Source: Myrica gale
Lineage: Eukaryota; Streptophyta; Magnoliopsida; Fagales; Myricaceae
DNA: 64,000 nt
NCBI GenBank assembly: GCA_963930655.1
Contig: OZ005615.1
Coordinates: 15,952,001-16,016,000, forward strand
Direction of reading: 5' to 3'
Below, one piece after another: positions 22,434-34,080 of this stretch; position 1 is the stretch's first letter; each line of letters begins with the position of its first letter. The position numbers and the translations under genes were made by a program. Below the pieces are notes generated by a model, which searched no databases, was not told the origin of the DNA, and was given only the letters and a program-made list of their open reading frames with translations.

Positions 22434-22445
22434 GCTCTGATACCA
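22434..22445 (-). other. Primer binding site of the copia element
   Basis: On the minus strand this is TGGTATCAGAGC, complementary to the 3' end of initiator tRNA-Met. It follows the LTR terminus GACTTTCA after two bases. Confidence 0.92.
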
Positions 22446-22447
22446 AT

Positions 22448-23058
22448 TGAAAGTCTATGCAGCAACCCAAGAGGGGGGTGAATTGGGTTTTAATAAAAAT
22501 TAACCTTTTCTAAAAGATTTAACACACAAAGCACAATAAACCACAAGAGCAAAGAACAGATGAAAAAGAATAAAACTAAGGAGATAAGGGTTGAAGAGAT
22601 GACACCGTAATATTTAGGTGTTTCGGCCAATCTCTTGCCTACATCCACCCCCAAGGCTATTGACATCCTTGGGCTTTCTCCACTATCTATCAAATATCTA
22701 GTACACCTTAGCTTCCCGGGTGTTAAGGAACCTTCACAAAGCGTTTTTCGAGCTTACGCTTTAACTCTCTTCTCAAATCCCAACACTTATGAATTTCTTC
22801 TACTCACAAGAGTAGGACCCAGTGTTTACCTAACACTCACAAGGTTTAACTTGAATGGGTACAAAATGAAAACTGACGTATGGGCTCTTTAAAACCGAAT
22901 ATACAAGTATAAGGCACAAAGGGTAGAAAGAAGATAAGATTTACAATAGAAGACTTGAAATATAGCAGCGAAATAGCAGGCCTTCTAGGTAGGTGCGGAG
23001 TTTCTCTCTTCTTCAAAGCTTTCTCTCTTTTTCAAGAAGTTAGGTCAAGGAGTTATTG
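22448..23058 (-). repeat. Copia 5' LTR, truncated
   Basis: Its low-coordinate end (TGAAAGTC) abuts the primer site. The segment with CCACCCCCAAGGCTATTGAC and TACACCTTAGCTTCC matches 26,802-28,453 and 46,650-47,795, which are complete LTRs of the same family. Only about 610 bp is present: the U3 part with the palindromes and the TGTTAGCCC start is missing, and gypsy integrase sequence begins directly at about 23,059. Confidence 0.75.
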
Positions 23059-26000
23059 CAAAGAGCTCTAAATTGCAGAGTAGTTCCAAGCTTCCTCCAA
23101 AGAGTACGCCAAAAATGATTCATGAACTTTGTATCTAAATCCAAATTGAGAGTCTTAGGAATTCCATGAACCTTAACAATTTCTCGAAAATAGAGATTTG
23201 TCGCATGAAAAGCATCAAGAGTTTGCTACAAGGAACAAAATGCGCTGCTATCTTTGAATGACGATCACCATCCACCAAAACCGAATATTTGTTCCTTTGT
23301 GTCTTTGGCAAAACCACAATAAAATACATACTAACATCTTCCCAAGGTGACTTAGAAATTGAAAGTGGAGTGTATAACCCGGTATTTTTCCCATGACTCT
23401 TTGCAATGTGACAAACTCTACACTGCTCCAGGTGTCTCATAACATCTCGCTCTATTTTTGGCCAATAGAAATTTTCTTTGATAAGAGAAAGAATCTTATG
23501 TCTACTAAAGTGACCAGCAAGTCCATATCGTGAGTTTCAAGGATAATGGCATTTCTAAAAGTACATTGTGGAATAAATAATTGATTGCCTTTGAAAAGAT
23601 AACCATCATGTAACAAAAAGAGTGATAAAGACCCTTAGAACATTCTTATCATACCTTATTAAAATAGGGATCCTCTTGTAAAGCTCTTTCACCACTTCAA
23701 AACCCAAACCATTAACTTGCATAGTAAAAAGTAAGGAGTGTTGACGACTCAAAGCATCAACCACTTGATTTTGAACACTCATCTATGCTTGAGAACAAAG
23801 GAAAATAATTGCAAAAACTTGCTCAATTTGGCATGTTGGGAATTGAACTTTTGTTGGTTATTCAAATACTTCAATGCTTCTTAATCTGATAACAAGATGA
23901 ACTCCTTAGTAATGAGATAATGACTCCAACAATGCAAAACTCGAACAATAGCATAAAATTCTTTGTCATAAGTCGAGTATTTCTTGCGAGACTCACTCAA
24001 CTTTTCACTAAAAAAAGCAATTGGATTTCCTTCTTGGCTAAGTACCGCACCAATGCCCACATTAGAAGCATCACAATCAACTTCAAACACAATGTCAAAG
24101 TTTGCAAAGAAAGGATCAGAGCTTCCATCATCTTCCTCTAGATAATTTCAAAACTCTTCTATGCTTCATTTGTCCACTTGAAAATACATCTCTTTAAGCA
24201 CGCGGTGATTGGTGCAATGATAGAGTTGAATCCTTTGATGAATTTTCGATAAAAAGATTCAAGATCATAAAAGCTTTGAATATCATTAATCGATCTTGGT
24301 ATACACTAAGTAGTGATTGTTTCAATTTTACTAGGATCCACTTTTATTCCTTCACTAAAATTCACATAGCCAAAAAATATAGCTTGAGAACAAAGGAAAT
24401 TGATTGTAAAAACTTACTCAATTTGACATTATGGGAACTGATTTTTTATTGGCTATTCAAATACGTCAATGAGTCATGATCTGAGAACAATATGAACTCC
24501 TTAGGAATGAGATAATGACTCCAATGATGCAAAGCCCGAACATTAGCATAAATTTCTATCAAAACTCAAGTATTTCTTGCGAGACACACTCCACTTTTTA
24601 CTAAAAAAAGGCGATTGGATTTCCTTCTTGGCTAAGTACCACACCAATGCCCCACATTATAAGCATCACAATCAACTTCAAACACAATGTCAAAATTTGG
24701 TAAAGAAAGGATCGGATCTTCCATCATCTCCTCTTGATAACTTCAAAACTCTTCTTAGCTTCACTTGTCCACTTGAAAGAATTGAATCATTTGATGAATC
24801 CTCGATAAAAAGATTCAAGACCATAAAAGCTTCGAATGTCAAGAATCGATCTTTGTATGGGCCAAGTAGTTATTGTTTCAATCTTGCTAGGATCCACCTT
24901 TATTCCTTCACTAGAAACCACATAGCCTAAAAAGATAAGACTTTTTGTAAAGAAATGACATTTTTTCAAATTGGAAAACAATTTTTGCTCTCGTAGACTT
25001 GCAAACACTTGCCGAAGATATTCCAAGTGTTACTCATTGTGCTTGTTGAACACCCAAATATCATCAAAATAGACAATAATAAAATATTTAAAAACGTGAT
25101 TCATAAGGCGTATGATGGTGCAAGGAGCATTAGAAAGCCCAAAAGGCATAATCATCCACTCATAAAGATCATTATTAGTTTTGAAAGCGATCTTTTATTC
25201 ATCTCCTGGCATCATTCGAATTTGATGATGACCACTTCGAATATCTATCTTCGAAAAGATAGAAGCACTGTAAAGTTGGTCAAGAAGAACATTAAGGCAA
25301 GGAATAGAAAAGCGGTATTTGATTGTAAACTTGTTCACCGCTCTACTATCAACACACATCCACCACGTTCCATCTTTATTTAGTACAAGAAGTGTGGGGA
25401 CATCACAAGGACTCATGCTTTCTTTCACCGAGCCTTTAGCCAGAAACTCTCTGACTTGCCTTTGCAATTCTTCATTATCCTTAGGACTCATCCTATAGGC
25501 TGCCTTGTTCAGAATGATGGAATCCGGTACTAGCTCAATTTGATGTCGAATGTCTCTCTTAGGAGGGAGACCATATGGAATTTCTTCGGGGATGACATCA
25601 ATGAATTCTTCAAGAAGAGATTTCATAATAAGAGGTGGTTCATTCAACTCTTCATTTTCTTCTATCACCACAAGAGCACAAACTTTGTTAGAACACACCA
25701 ACCCCTTCTCAATATCACATATAGAGAGTAAATTATTTCTCTCTCCTTTATAAGGTTTGGGAGATATCTCCGAATGCAAAGGACCCAAAATGATCCTTAC
25801 TCCATCTTTAAAAAAATCATAAGTATTCTTCAAACCATCATGAATAATTTTTGTCATATTGACATGGTCTACCAAGAAGAAAATGGCAAGCATCATAGGC
25901 ACGACATCACATAATACTTTATCTTTGTAATTCTTACCAATAGAAATTTGAACAAGAGTTTGTTTATTTACCTACACCTCGTTTCCTTTTCAAAATCGTG

Positions 26001-26595
26001 TAACTTTGGAAGGTTGAGGAAGAGGTTCCATCTTGAGTTTCAACTTCTTCACCATGTCTTCGACCACCACATTCTCACAACTTTCTCCATCAATGATAAT
26101 GTTACAAACTTTGCCATCGGAAGTGAATCTTGTTTGAAAGATGTTTATTTGTAGCCATTCATCACAATCTTCATGGACTGAACTCGAATTTTTCAAAGGA
26201 CAAGTGATTCTCTAATGTTGGTATAAGTGACATCTTCATCTTCCTCGTCTTCCACATCTTTATTCGTTGGTTCTTCTTCATCGCCTTCGTCCACCCATTC
26301 TTCTTCAATAAGAGTCACCACTTTGCAGTTTGGAAAATTATAAGCAATATGATCAAATCATTGACATTTGAAACACTTACGAGCATTAGGATTTTGGCGA
26401 CTTGAACTTGGTCCTCCTTCATTCTTTGGGAGTTGGGGAGATGCTTTTTCTACTGAATATTTTGGTGCTGAAACCTTAGATTCTAAAGAGCTCCCTTACT
26501 TGGAATGGTCATCCTTAGCTATAAATCATGGCCTACTTCCACGAGCCTCCTTTTGTTGCTTCTCCACCTTGAGTGCTAGCTTCACAACATCATTG
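23059..26595 (-). pseudogene. Ty3/gypsy gag-pol, 5' part, heavily decayed
   Basis: Minus-strand order from high to low coordinate: gag tail with a damaged zinc knuckle (CFKCQ, stop, FDHIAYNF) near 26,370; an acidic linker; a protease-like region with ICNIIIDGESCENVVVE variants near 26,100; reverse transcriptase at about 25,640-24,770 (DIRHQIELVPDS, NKAAYRMSP, VREFLAKG, DGTWWMCVDSRAVN, FSKIDIRSGHHQIR, then VYFDDIWVF, the catalytic FDD box); RNase H ([36 protein letters not shown]); and integrase (HLEQCRVCHIAKSHG, then YSVLVDGDRHSKIAAHF) to KLGTTLQF at 23,059. The protein is broken by many stops and contains a tandem duplication. Its 3' continuation is at 2,147-2,741. Confidence 0.88.
23783..24977 (-). 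repeat. Tandem duplication within gypsy pol (offset about 598 bp)
   Basis: The segment starting GCTTGAGAACAAAGGAAA occurs at 23,783 and again at 24,381, and the two copies stay alignable for roughly 600 bp (shared blocks include GAATGAGATAATGACTCCAA-like and TTTCTTGCGAGAC). Both cover the RT/RNase H junction. The copies have diverged, so the duplication is not recent. Confidence 0.8.
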
Positions 26596-26801
26596 TGTTA
26601 GCCCAAACTTTTTTTGCAAACAATCCATAATTAATTTTGATGATAACAAAAATTCTAAGTTTTGAAGACTTTTAGATTTTATATTGTCAATCCACTATTT
26701 CCAAGCTGTATTTCAAAAGGATTAAGATTATCTCTCTAAAATTCTTCTAAATGCACTTATGGAGACTGAAGACCTATAAATGAAGCCTTATGGAGAGAAA
26801 G

Positions 26802-28453
26802 TGTGAGTCTAAATAACAACCCAAGAGGGGGGGTGAATTGGGTTTTACAAAAACTTGCCCCTTTTTCGATTAAAACACAGATATGGAAAAAGTTATTTCT
26901 CTAAGGATAAAAATGCAGATCTGAATATACTAGATGATAAGCTAAATATAAGTAATGAATCATAAAGCATAAAGCATCACAAATACGGATATGAAACGAA
27001 TAATAAGCGAGATAGAGTTAGAGAGATAACACCGTATTTTTAGGTGGTTCGGCCAACACTTGCCTACGTCCACCCCCAAGGCTATTGACTTCCTTGGGCT
27101 TCCTCCACTATTCGAATAGCAAGTACACCTTAGCTTCCGGGGTGCTAAGGAACCGTTACAAAGCGTTTTCAAAGCTCACGCTTAAACTTTCACAAATCCT
27201 CACAACCTAGAGGATTTCTTCTACTCTCACAAGTAGGACCAAGTGTTTTCCCAACACTCAACAAGTGTTCACACAACACTCAAAAGTTATACAAAGAATG
27301 AGTACATAGGTGAATAGCTCTCTTAGCCAAATAACCCAATGAAAAGCTCAAATCCTATGGAATGACTCTCTAAGTCAAATCAGCAAGTATAAAGCTCAAT
27401 AAGATGCAATAAGATGAAATTAATGAAGGAAACCTAAAGTTTTGCAGGTGGAAGCACAACCTCTCTCAGTAGGTGTTGTTTTCCCTCTTCTTCAACAAGC
27501 TTTCTCTATCTAGAAGTTAGGGCAAGATTGATTGCAAGTGTGTTGTTCCTTCTTCAAGAAATCTCTCTCTTCCTTTGAAGGCTTGGTTGTCAATGATGAG
27601 CAAGAGGATGAGATTTGACAATAAGAGCTTCGGACTTGAAGAGATCAGCAAATGGATTTTCTTTGGCTTTTTGGCTTTTTCTCTCTCTAGATATTGCGAT
27701 TTTGATCGAGCTTGGTATTCTCTCTCTCCATCTCCTTCTTCTTATAGCTTCTAGGTCTTCAACGGTCATTAAGGGTCTTCTTGGAAAGATTGAGTGTCGT
27801 TGGAGGACATTTAAGACAATTTTGAATCAATTTGAACGATCTGGCGTCATTCCAGAATTTCTGCAAATTCGTGGTATGTGTCGACACATAGGTATGTGCT
27901 GACACATAGAAAATTTTTTCTGAAAATTTTGTCTCGGGTGTTAGTGCAATGTGTCGACATCATGTCCCTATGTGTCGACAACATGTCTTGTATGTGTCGA
28001 CACCATGTTTTGTATGTGTCAACACCATGTATTCAACATTCTGGAGTCAGTGCGATGTGTTGACACCATGTCCAGTATGTGTCGACACATATAACTACTA
28101 GAGAGAAAAACAACAATTACAAATTGTCCAGTCCATTCCAACTTTCTTTAAACACTTACAATAAGAAAAATTGATCTTATCAACTTATGTAATGGTGTTC
28201 AAGTGCACTTAAAAATAATTTAAAGAAATAACCTCAATCTTTGAAATATACTTTAGAAATTATGGATTTTCAAGACAAATTCAAGAATCTTCAAAGCACT
28301 TAGAAACATTTTTGTGAGATAACCTCATCCTTTGAAATATGATTTAGAAAATAGTGGATTGACAATGTAAAATCTAAAGTCTTCAAAACTTAGAAACTTT
28401 TGTTATCATCAAAATCAATTATGGATTGTTTACAAAACAACCTTGGGCTAACA
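26802..28453 (-). mobile_element. Solo LTR, minus orientation, nested in its own family
   Basis: On the plus strand it starts TGTGAGTCTAAATAAC and ends TTGGGCTAACA; read on the minus strand this is TGTTAGCCC...GACTCACA, the full LTR of the family also seen at 46,650-47,795 and (truncated) 22,448-23,058. GAAAG lies on both sides (26,797-26,801 and 28,454-28,458), an exact 5-bp duplication. Length 1,652 bp; no internal retrotransposon domain remains, so it is a solo LTR. Confidence 0.88.
27870..28100. repeat. Palindrome cluster ATGTGTCGACACAT inside the solo LTR
   Basis: At least seven copies of GTGTCGACA with flanking AT or CATG lie between 27,875 and 28,090, several as ATGTGTCGACACCATG. They fall in the U3 part of the LTR. 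Confidence 0.85.
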
Positions 28454-29116
28454 GAAAGAAAGACTTTTGTATCTCTACATCATCAATATTGACCCAGTCT
28501 CCTTCAAGTGAGAAAAATGCAAAAGACAAAGGCTACACGTTTTCCAAGATCTAGTCTGTCGTTGTTGTTGCTATCATCAGATCTTGTCTTGTAGCCATTT
28601 ATTGAGCTTTGCTTTGCTAATTTGGCTTTGAGAGTTATTGTTTATTCATTCCTATCTTTAAACATTGAAAACCTCTGAGTGTGAGATACACTTGGGCCTA
28701 TTCGTGAGGATAGAAGAAATCTCATAGGCTTTGAGATTTGTGACAAGTTGAAGAGTGAGCTCGGGAAAACTCTTATAACGGTTACTTAGCACCCGGAAGC
28801 TAAGTTGTAGACACTATTGGATTATAGTGGAGAAGCCCGAGGAAGGCAATAGCCTTGGGGGTGGACGTAAGCAAGTCTTGGCCAAACCACCTAAAAATTG
28901 CGGTGTTATCTTTCTTCCCTACTCTCGTACTATATATTTGGACATTATTACTTTACTATATATTTTTTATCTTTGGGCTTGGCGTTAAACATATTCATAT
29001 TTGTATTTTATTTGCTAAATCAAAGAGATATTTTTCATATCTGAGTTTTTATCAAAAAGAGGCTAAATTTTTTCTAAACCCAATTCACCCCTACTGGGTT
29101 GATTTTTGGACTCACA

Positions 29117-29228
29117 CTGATCTTTTATATTTGACTCAGATAGTACCTGACCCGATTCGATGAAAAGTGTTTACGGTTTAAAATGAGATTTTTTGTGAGG
29201 CTTAGTCCATGGAGCGGAGGCTTGGAAA
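29117..29228 (+). repeat. Inverted fragment of the second copia LTR
   Basis: The segment with AGTACCTGACCC, GTTTAAAATGAGA and GAGGCTTAGTCCATGGA is the reverse complement of 30,196-30,304. It therefore forms an inverted pair with the LTR at 29,885-30,320, about 0.9 kb apart. Confidence 0.7.
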
Positions 29229-29239
29229 ATTTTTTGACA

Positions 29240-29845
29240 TGCCTTAGAAACACTTCTTAGACTTGGCATCAAGCTTACTGATTTCTTCTTCGAACCTCCT
29301 CACTCAGAACAAGATCTCTGATATCTTCATACTTTAGTTTACTTTTTTCGACAAAATTGCTCACTGTCATCTTCATCGCCTCCCAACTGTTTGGCAAAGA
29401 AGCCAACACAATTAGCTCACAGATTTAATCGTCAAAATCAATCTCCACTGGAGACAACTGATTCGTGATCATGTTGAACTCATTGAGATGTTGCACACCA
29501 GAGATACCTTCCGACATCTTTAGGTTAAAGAGCTTCTTCATCAGGTGCACCTTGTTGTTAGCATGCAGCTTTTCATACATTCCTGCCAAAGCTACCATTA
29601 GACCTATTGTGGTCTTCTCCTTCACAACGGTGTGTGTTACTAACCTCAACAATGTCAATCGGACAACACCCAGTACCTATCGATCAAGAAGGGCCCACTT
29701 GTCATCCTCCATGTCTTCTAGTTGCTCCCCCAACAAATGCAGATGTAATTTCCTTCCAAACAGATAGTCTTCAATCTTCATCTTCCAGTAGCCAAAATCT
29801 TTGCCTTTCAAACTTCTCAATCCCTATCTTTTCTTCTCTTGTCAT
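29240..29845 (-). pseudogene. Second Ty1/copia gag fragment
   Basis: The minus strand encodes LKGKDFGYWKMKIEDYLFG, then LHLLGEQLEDMEDDKWALLD, a TAG, VLGVVRLTLLRLV, LAGMYEKLHANNKVHLMKKL, FNLKMSEGISGVQHLNEFN and SLPNSWEAMKMTVSN, ending LSEEVRRRN. This is the usual first half of a copia gag (UBN2 type), distinct from the Sirevirus-like gag at 20,808-22,415. It has a frameshift near 29,805 and stops near 29,680 and 29,428. No pol follows; it is cut off at about 29,240. Confidence 0.85.
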
Positions 29846-29870
29846 CGCTTCTACTCCGAGCCTGAACCTG

Positions 29871-29882
29871 GCTCTGATATCA
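29871..29882 (-). other. Primer binding site of the second copia element
   Basis: On the minus strand this reads TGATATCAGAGC, one or two changes from the initiator tRNA-Met site TGGTATCAGAGC, and lies two bases from the LTR terminus CCCAACA. Confidence 0.8.
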
Positions 29883-29884
29883 GT

Positions 29885-30320
29885 TGTTGGGAAAAATATT
29901 ATTCCCTGCCTGCGGAAAACCTTGAGAAATGAAATAAGAAGAACAAAATAAGCAATGACACGATATAGAATTTACGTGGTTCCCTCAATATGAGGTACGT
30001 CCACAGAGTTGCAGAGATTTCACTATTCTTTGATCAATGTACGAGGAGGATTCAATCGTCATGAAAAAGACGACACAAAAGACAAAATTTTCTCACCTTA
30101 AAACCCTAACCCTGAGCGTTACATGTAAGGACCCCCAATTGGGTCGCACCACCAAAAAAGGCCAAGGCGGGTCAAAAAATTTTCCTATCGGCCCAAGCCT
30201 CCTTTCCATGGACTAAGCCTCACAAAAATTCTCATTTTAAACCGAAAAACACTTTTCCTCGAATTGGGTCAGGTACTATTCGGGTCGGTTATAAAAGACC
30301 AGACTCCACATAGCCTAACA
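29885..30320 (-). repeat. 5' LTR of the second copia element
   Basis: On the minus strand it begins TGTTAGGCTATGTGGAG (at 30,320) and ends TTTTTCCCAACA (at 29,885), about 436 bp, with the primer site next to it. It contains GGAACCACGTAAATTC, common near the transcript start of such LTRs. It inserted at the inner edge of the gypsy LTR. Confidence 0.75.
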
Positions 30321-30960
30321 AACCAGAGAAAGCGCAGAACACCTCGTGAGCACTCGAGATAGTGATGAGAATTGTCAGGATATTTGTTGAAAGGTCGGGA
30401 AAATGTTTCGGATCACACTCTAACTCACACACTCGGATGAATAAGCTCACCACCCAAGTAGAATACAAAGAGATATAAAAATCACCACCTAATGTAATCG
30501 GACACGGAATACAGAACAAGAACCCATCACCTATCAAAATCCACCAGAGGATAAAAGTTTGAAGAAGAAATACTTCTTCAAAAATTCTAAGGCTCACATT
30601 GTATAAATACACAAAATCTCTGTATTTTTCCATTGCTAGAGAAGTGTTTAAATAGTAGAGCTTGGAACAACCCCCCAAGCATGAGTAAATAAGAATTACA
30701 ACTTCCAAAATATTAATTGAGACATAGGAAATATAAAAAGACTCTTAGAAAAATGAAAATACATATTGAAAATTCAAAGAGATAGCTAGAAATATAAAAA
30801 TCGTTCAAATTTTGCTAGACCTTGTAACTAGCTACCAATCTAACCACCTTGGAATAATTTTACCATAACTTAATCCATAAATCTCTAAATCGAACACTGT
30901 TTGATGTGTTGAAAACTAGACTTGTACAGCTTCCCAATAAGTCACAACTTGAACACACTC
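30321..30960 (-). repeat. Ty3/gypsy 5' LTR
   Basis: It aligns with 680-953 plus 1,764-2,130 (see the 3' LTR) without the 805-bp insertion. On the minus strand it has TACTATTTAAAC as a likely TATA region. The inner end is truncated by the second copia LTR; the outer end near 30,960 is approximate and no clear target-site duplication could be matched to 658-662. Confidence 0.7.
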
Positions 30961-33170
30961 TTCATAAATAATTTCATACATTTCTTCTCTTTTTTGTTTT
31001 CAGATTTTGTGATTTGTGAATACATGAGAATAAGTGTAGAACTTATAATATTTAGTTGTTATCTAACTTGGGTAATTTTTCTATTATTTTCATATGCCTC
31101 CTACCAAAAAGCCTACTGGTAGAAAAGTGATTTTATGATTCATTTGTTAGTGATGATAAAGGTTAGTCTTCGAGAGAAGATGATACCAAAATGGGAACAC
31201 GGTGTTCTTGGAAGCAACTCTGATATGGGAATGGGAGTTTTCAACAAACAGGTATATCCTATATAGAATGTTATATTTTCTTCTGCAAAGCTTAGATGTG
31301 AATGGGAACTTAAACAACTTAAGGTATGTTGACTCTCATCCAGGGCCAAATGCTATTATTTTTTTCCATTGAGATGTTCATGGGAAACGTTTCAGGAAAT
31401 GGGATCTGATTGATAGTTTATTGCATTTGCTTAGTTAATGTAGTACATGTGTTGGGGTTATACAGGTGGAAAGTGTTTTAGTTGTCTTGATTTAGAACAT
31501 AAATTATTTAGTTTTATTCCTTCATCTCTATGACTCCTCATGGGAATTATGGTAGCCCCTAACCTTTGGAAACCCCTATGGCAGCATCCATTTCAGCTCT
31601 CTAACTTTTCACTAAAGTGTGGGGAAAAAAGGATAAGATGAATTGATCATAAACAAGTTTAATTAACTGCAAATGGTATTGGGTAACTTTCAAAATTCAA
31701 GTTATTAGTCAGACTTTAGGTCTCGAAACTGGCTTTGTACTTGGTTGGCTACAGGGATGATTTCTGGTTCAATTGGCACACTTGTCTAATCTGGTTCAGA
31801 ATTTTAGACGCATTGCACCAGCTTCTGTTGACAATTAAAAAATGTTACGTCATTTGCATGATTCTATGCCATCAATGCCACACTTCTATAGCATCTTGCT
31901 AATAGTTATCAGAATACAAACAAAGCATCAAACCTTTTCTTTGAGATTGAAAGTAAGTAGACAATTGGAGATTTTGATTATGGACCACGGTTTTATTACA
32001 GGATGCTAATGAGGAGTCTAAGTACGTTACAAAAGCATCCACCATGAAAGATAGTTACTTAATTATCCTTGTCCTTTGCAATCGGGAAGCTTCTATTTGG
32101 AGCTGAGTGTTTCATAGCTAAGTGGTGAATCACTTAATTTGGTTATCAACAGTATTCATTCAATATTGTCGAAAGACAGACTGCCTAACCTTAGAAGCCT
32201 TAGCAATAGTGACAAACGAAGAAATATGGAAAATACTGATTTTTCTTGGAAAGTAATTTAAGATAGACTTGGCCAATTCATTCGGTTTCATTCTTAATAA
32301 TGTTTTTTCTAACACCTTTCATTGGGTGCGTCAATTGAGGTCCAATAAGTAGTTATATTGTAGGTGAGATCAAATTGTTGATTATTTGAATAAAATGATG
32401 GTGCTTGTGTGTGTATATGTTTTTTCTTGACGACTTTAGAGTTGTACTCATTGATTATTTACCTTGTATTCCACTTTAACATCTAGAGAATGGATGCCTG
32501 CGACATTTTTTTCTTATAGCATCCTTACAACTAATATTAATATTCCAAAGATAAAAGGTGAATTGTTTTACTTCTCCAAGAGCTTTTCATAATGTTCACT
32601 AAGTAGCTGATTTGTTTTTTAGTTTATCCCTGCGGTTCGTAATTTGTGTAATATTTCTAACATTTATATGGTGTATAATTGAATTTCAAGATAAAAATAT
32701 ATGATTGAGCAAGAACATAGAATATGGCACAGAAAATGAAGCATCATAGGAAATGACCTAATTTCACCCGTTGAAGGGATTTAAATAAGGAATTTTTTTT
32801 AATTGAACAATAGGTATAGAATTGTTTCGCTTATTTGTATTTTGAATGATTTATTTGTTGAACTTAGAGTATATTTAAATTAAACTTAAAAACATAATTT
32901 GAACCCCAAAAAAGTAATTTCAAATAGATAAAAATAATTGCTTAGAAATTGATGCGAACGATCTGTCACAACTTTCACTCTTTAGTGACGAAAAATAAAT
33001 AAAGTTGTCACAAAAAGTTATCTTTCTCATGACGAATTTAAATGTCGTCACAATAGATCTGATACAATGAATTACCGTGCGAACGTTATTCTTTTGTGAT
33101 GAATATAAATTTTGTCTCAAAAGATATGTTCCAACACGTCCTACAAACGGACAGAAAAAACTGAGCGTGG
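30961..33170. other. Unassigned AT-rich sequence
   Basis: No gene recognised. A short stretch at 31,160-31,251 (MIPKWEHGVLGSNSDMGMG ending at CAG/GTATAT) looks exon-like but matches nothing I know. The rest resembles intron or intergenic DNA. At 32,970-33,130 there are GTGACGAAA / TTGTCACAA and TGACGAATTT / GTCGTCACAA inverted motifs like those at the CACTA tips, perhaps a remnant of a related element. Confidence 0.35.
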
Positions 33171-33239
33171 CGGATTTAGAATCCGAACATTTGACTTATA
33201 TGGTGATATTCAAACGTTTTCGCGTTTGGAAACTCATTG

Positions 33240-34080
33240 GTTTGAGAGCATAGAGAAATACAACTGAGAACTTATAATAGAAAACACCTAAAGGGTCAGC
33301 AACAAGTCTAGGGGACCAAAGCCTATAAAAGAGAACGTAAGGTCCTCCGAAGCAGGGAGACCCACAGTAAAGGGGCTCAAAGTCCCGTGACAAGTAACAA
33401 CCACAACTCAAGGTAATGGCGGTTGACGCTGGAGGAGGGACAGATGTAGCATCCATCATGCTCCCTTAGAGCACTTTATACGCAAATACCAGTTGTAACA
33501 ACTACACAAAGACACAAACATGGTACAGATAAGCCCAGAAGAGCAGATAGCTAACAAAGGCAGCAGACTAAAAGGAGAAGACATTGGCCAGAGCTAGACC
33601 GGAGAGGTTAGTGGCAGAGGCAGCGCATGGTGGAGATTTGAGGAGGTTAACGGCCTAAAGGGGAGGACAGGAGCCGTAGAGGCTGGTCCAGGGAGAGGGG
33701 CAAGTCACGGGAGGTGGAGGAGTCGTCTGCCTCGACCAGAGTGGTCGGCGCGGGAGATCCACGAGCACCACATGAGGCGCATGAATCTACACGCGTCGTC
33801 TCTATCATGCCAAAGATACATCTCTGCATAGATTGGGGCCGTCTGAGTTCAGCCATGGGGCGCGTGCCCGTCGAAGCTTGCAAGCATCCTCCGACAGCCG
33901 CTCGTGTGCCTCCTACAAAGAAAACCAAAAAATCAACCATAACAACCAGATAGTCGAACCAAAGAGGAGGAGAGGGAGAAGGAAAAAGGGGAAAAAGAGG
34001 AGGGAGAGGGAGCCGAAGCTCCCATCCTCCTCCATGGAGGTGTTGGGTTCGGGGATGTAGAGTTTAGAGAGAGAGTCTAG
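33240..34080 (-). repeat. GC-rich repeat-like block, family unknown
   Basis: This block is much more GC-rich than its surroundings and has two long minus-strand open stretches (33,196-33,459 and 33,647-33,940) without a recognisable domain. At 34,080 the minus strand begins with CTCTCTCTAAACTCTACA, then CTCCATGGAGGAGGATGGGA and a long pyrimidine/purine-biased leader. This looks like the 5' end of a plant LINE, but no endonuclease, reverse transcriptase or poly-A tail is present, so the assignment is only a guess. Confidence 0.3.

Larger units (their letters stand above)
26596..29116 (+). mobile_element. Solo LTR, plus orientation, interrupted by an inverted copy
   Basis: It begins TGTTAGCCCAAAC at 26,596, is interrupted at 26,801, resumes at 28,459 and ends near GGACTCACA at 29,116. 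Shared blocks with the other copies of the family include CAATAGCCTTGGGGGTGGAC and the terminal AACCCAATTCACCCC region. Left flank CATTG and the CACTG overlapping the right end could be a one-mismatch target-site duplication, but the exact right end is uncertain. It lies in the gypsy gag. Confidence 0.75.

Noticed and set aside
27870-28100. Regularly spaced palindromic repeats suggesting a CRISPR-like array
   Set aside because: The repeats are 9-14 bp with irregular spacing, lie inside a plant LTR, and recur at the same place in other LTR copies. There are no cas genes and the genome is eukaryotic.
31080-31340. Exon-like stretches that might be a host gene beside the nest
   Set aside because: Short frames end in stops and match no protein I know; splice signals alone are too weak for a call.
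33240-34080. Possible LINE 5' end
   Set aside because: The leader looks similar to plant LINE starts, but endonuclease, reverse transcriptase and poly-A tail are all missing, so it was left as an unclassified repeat.
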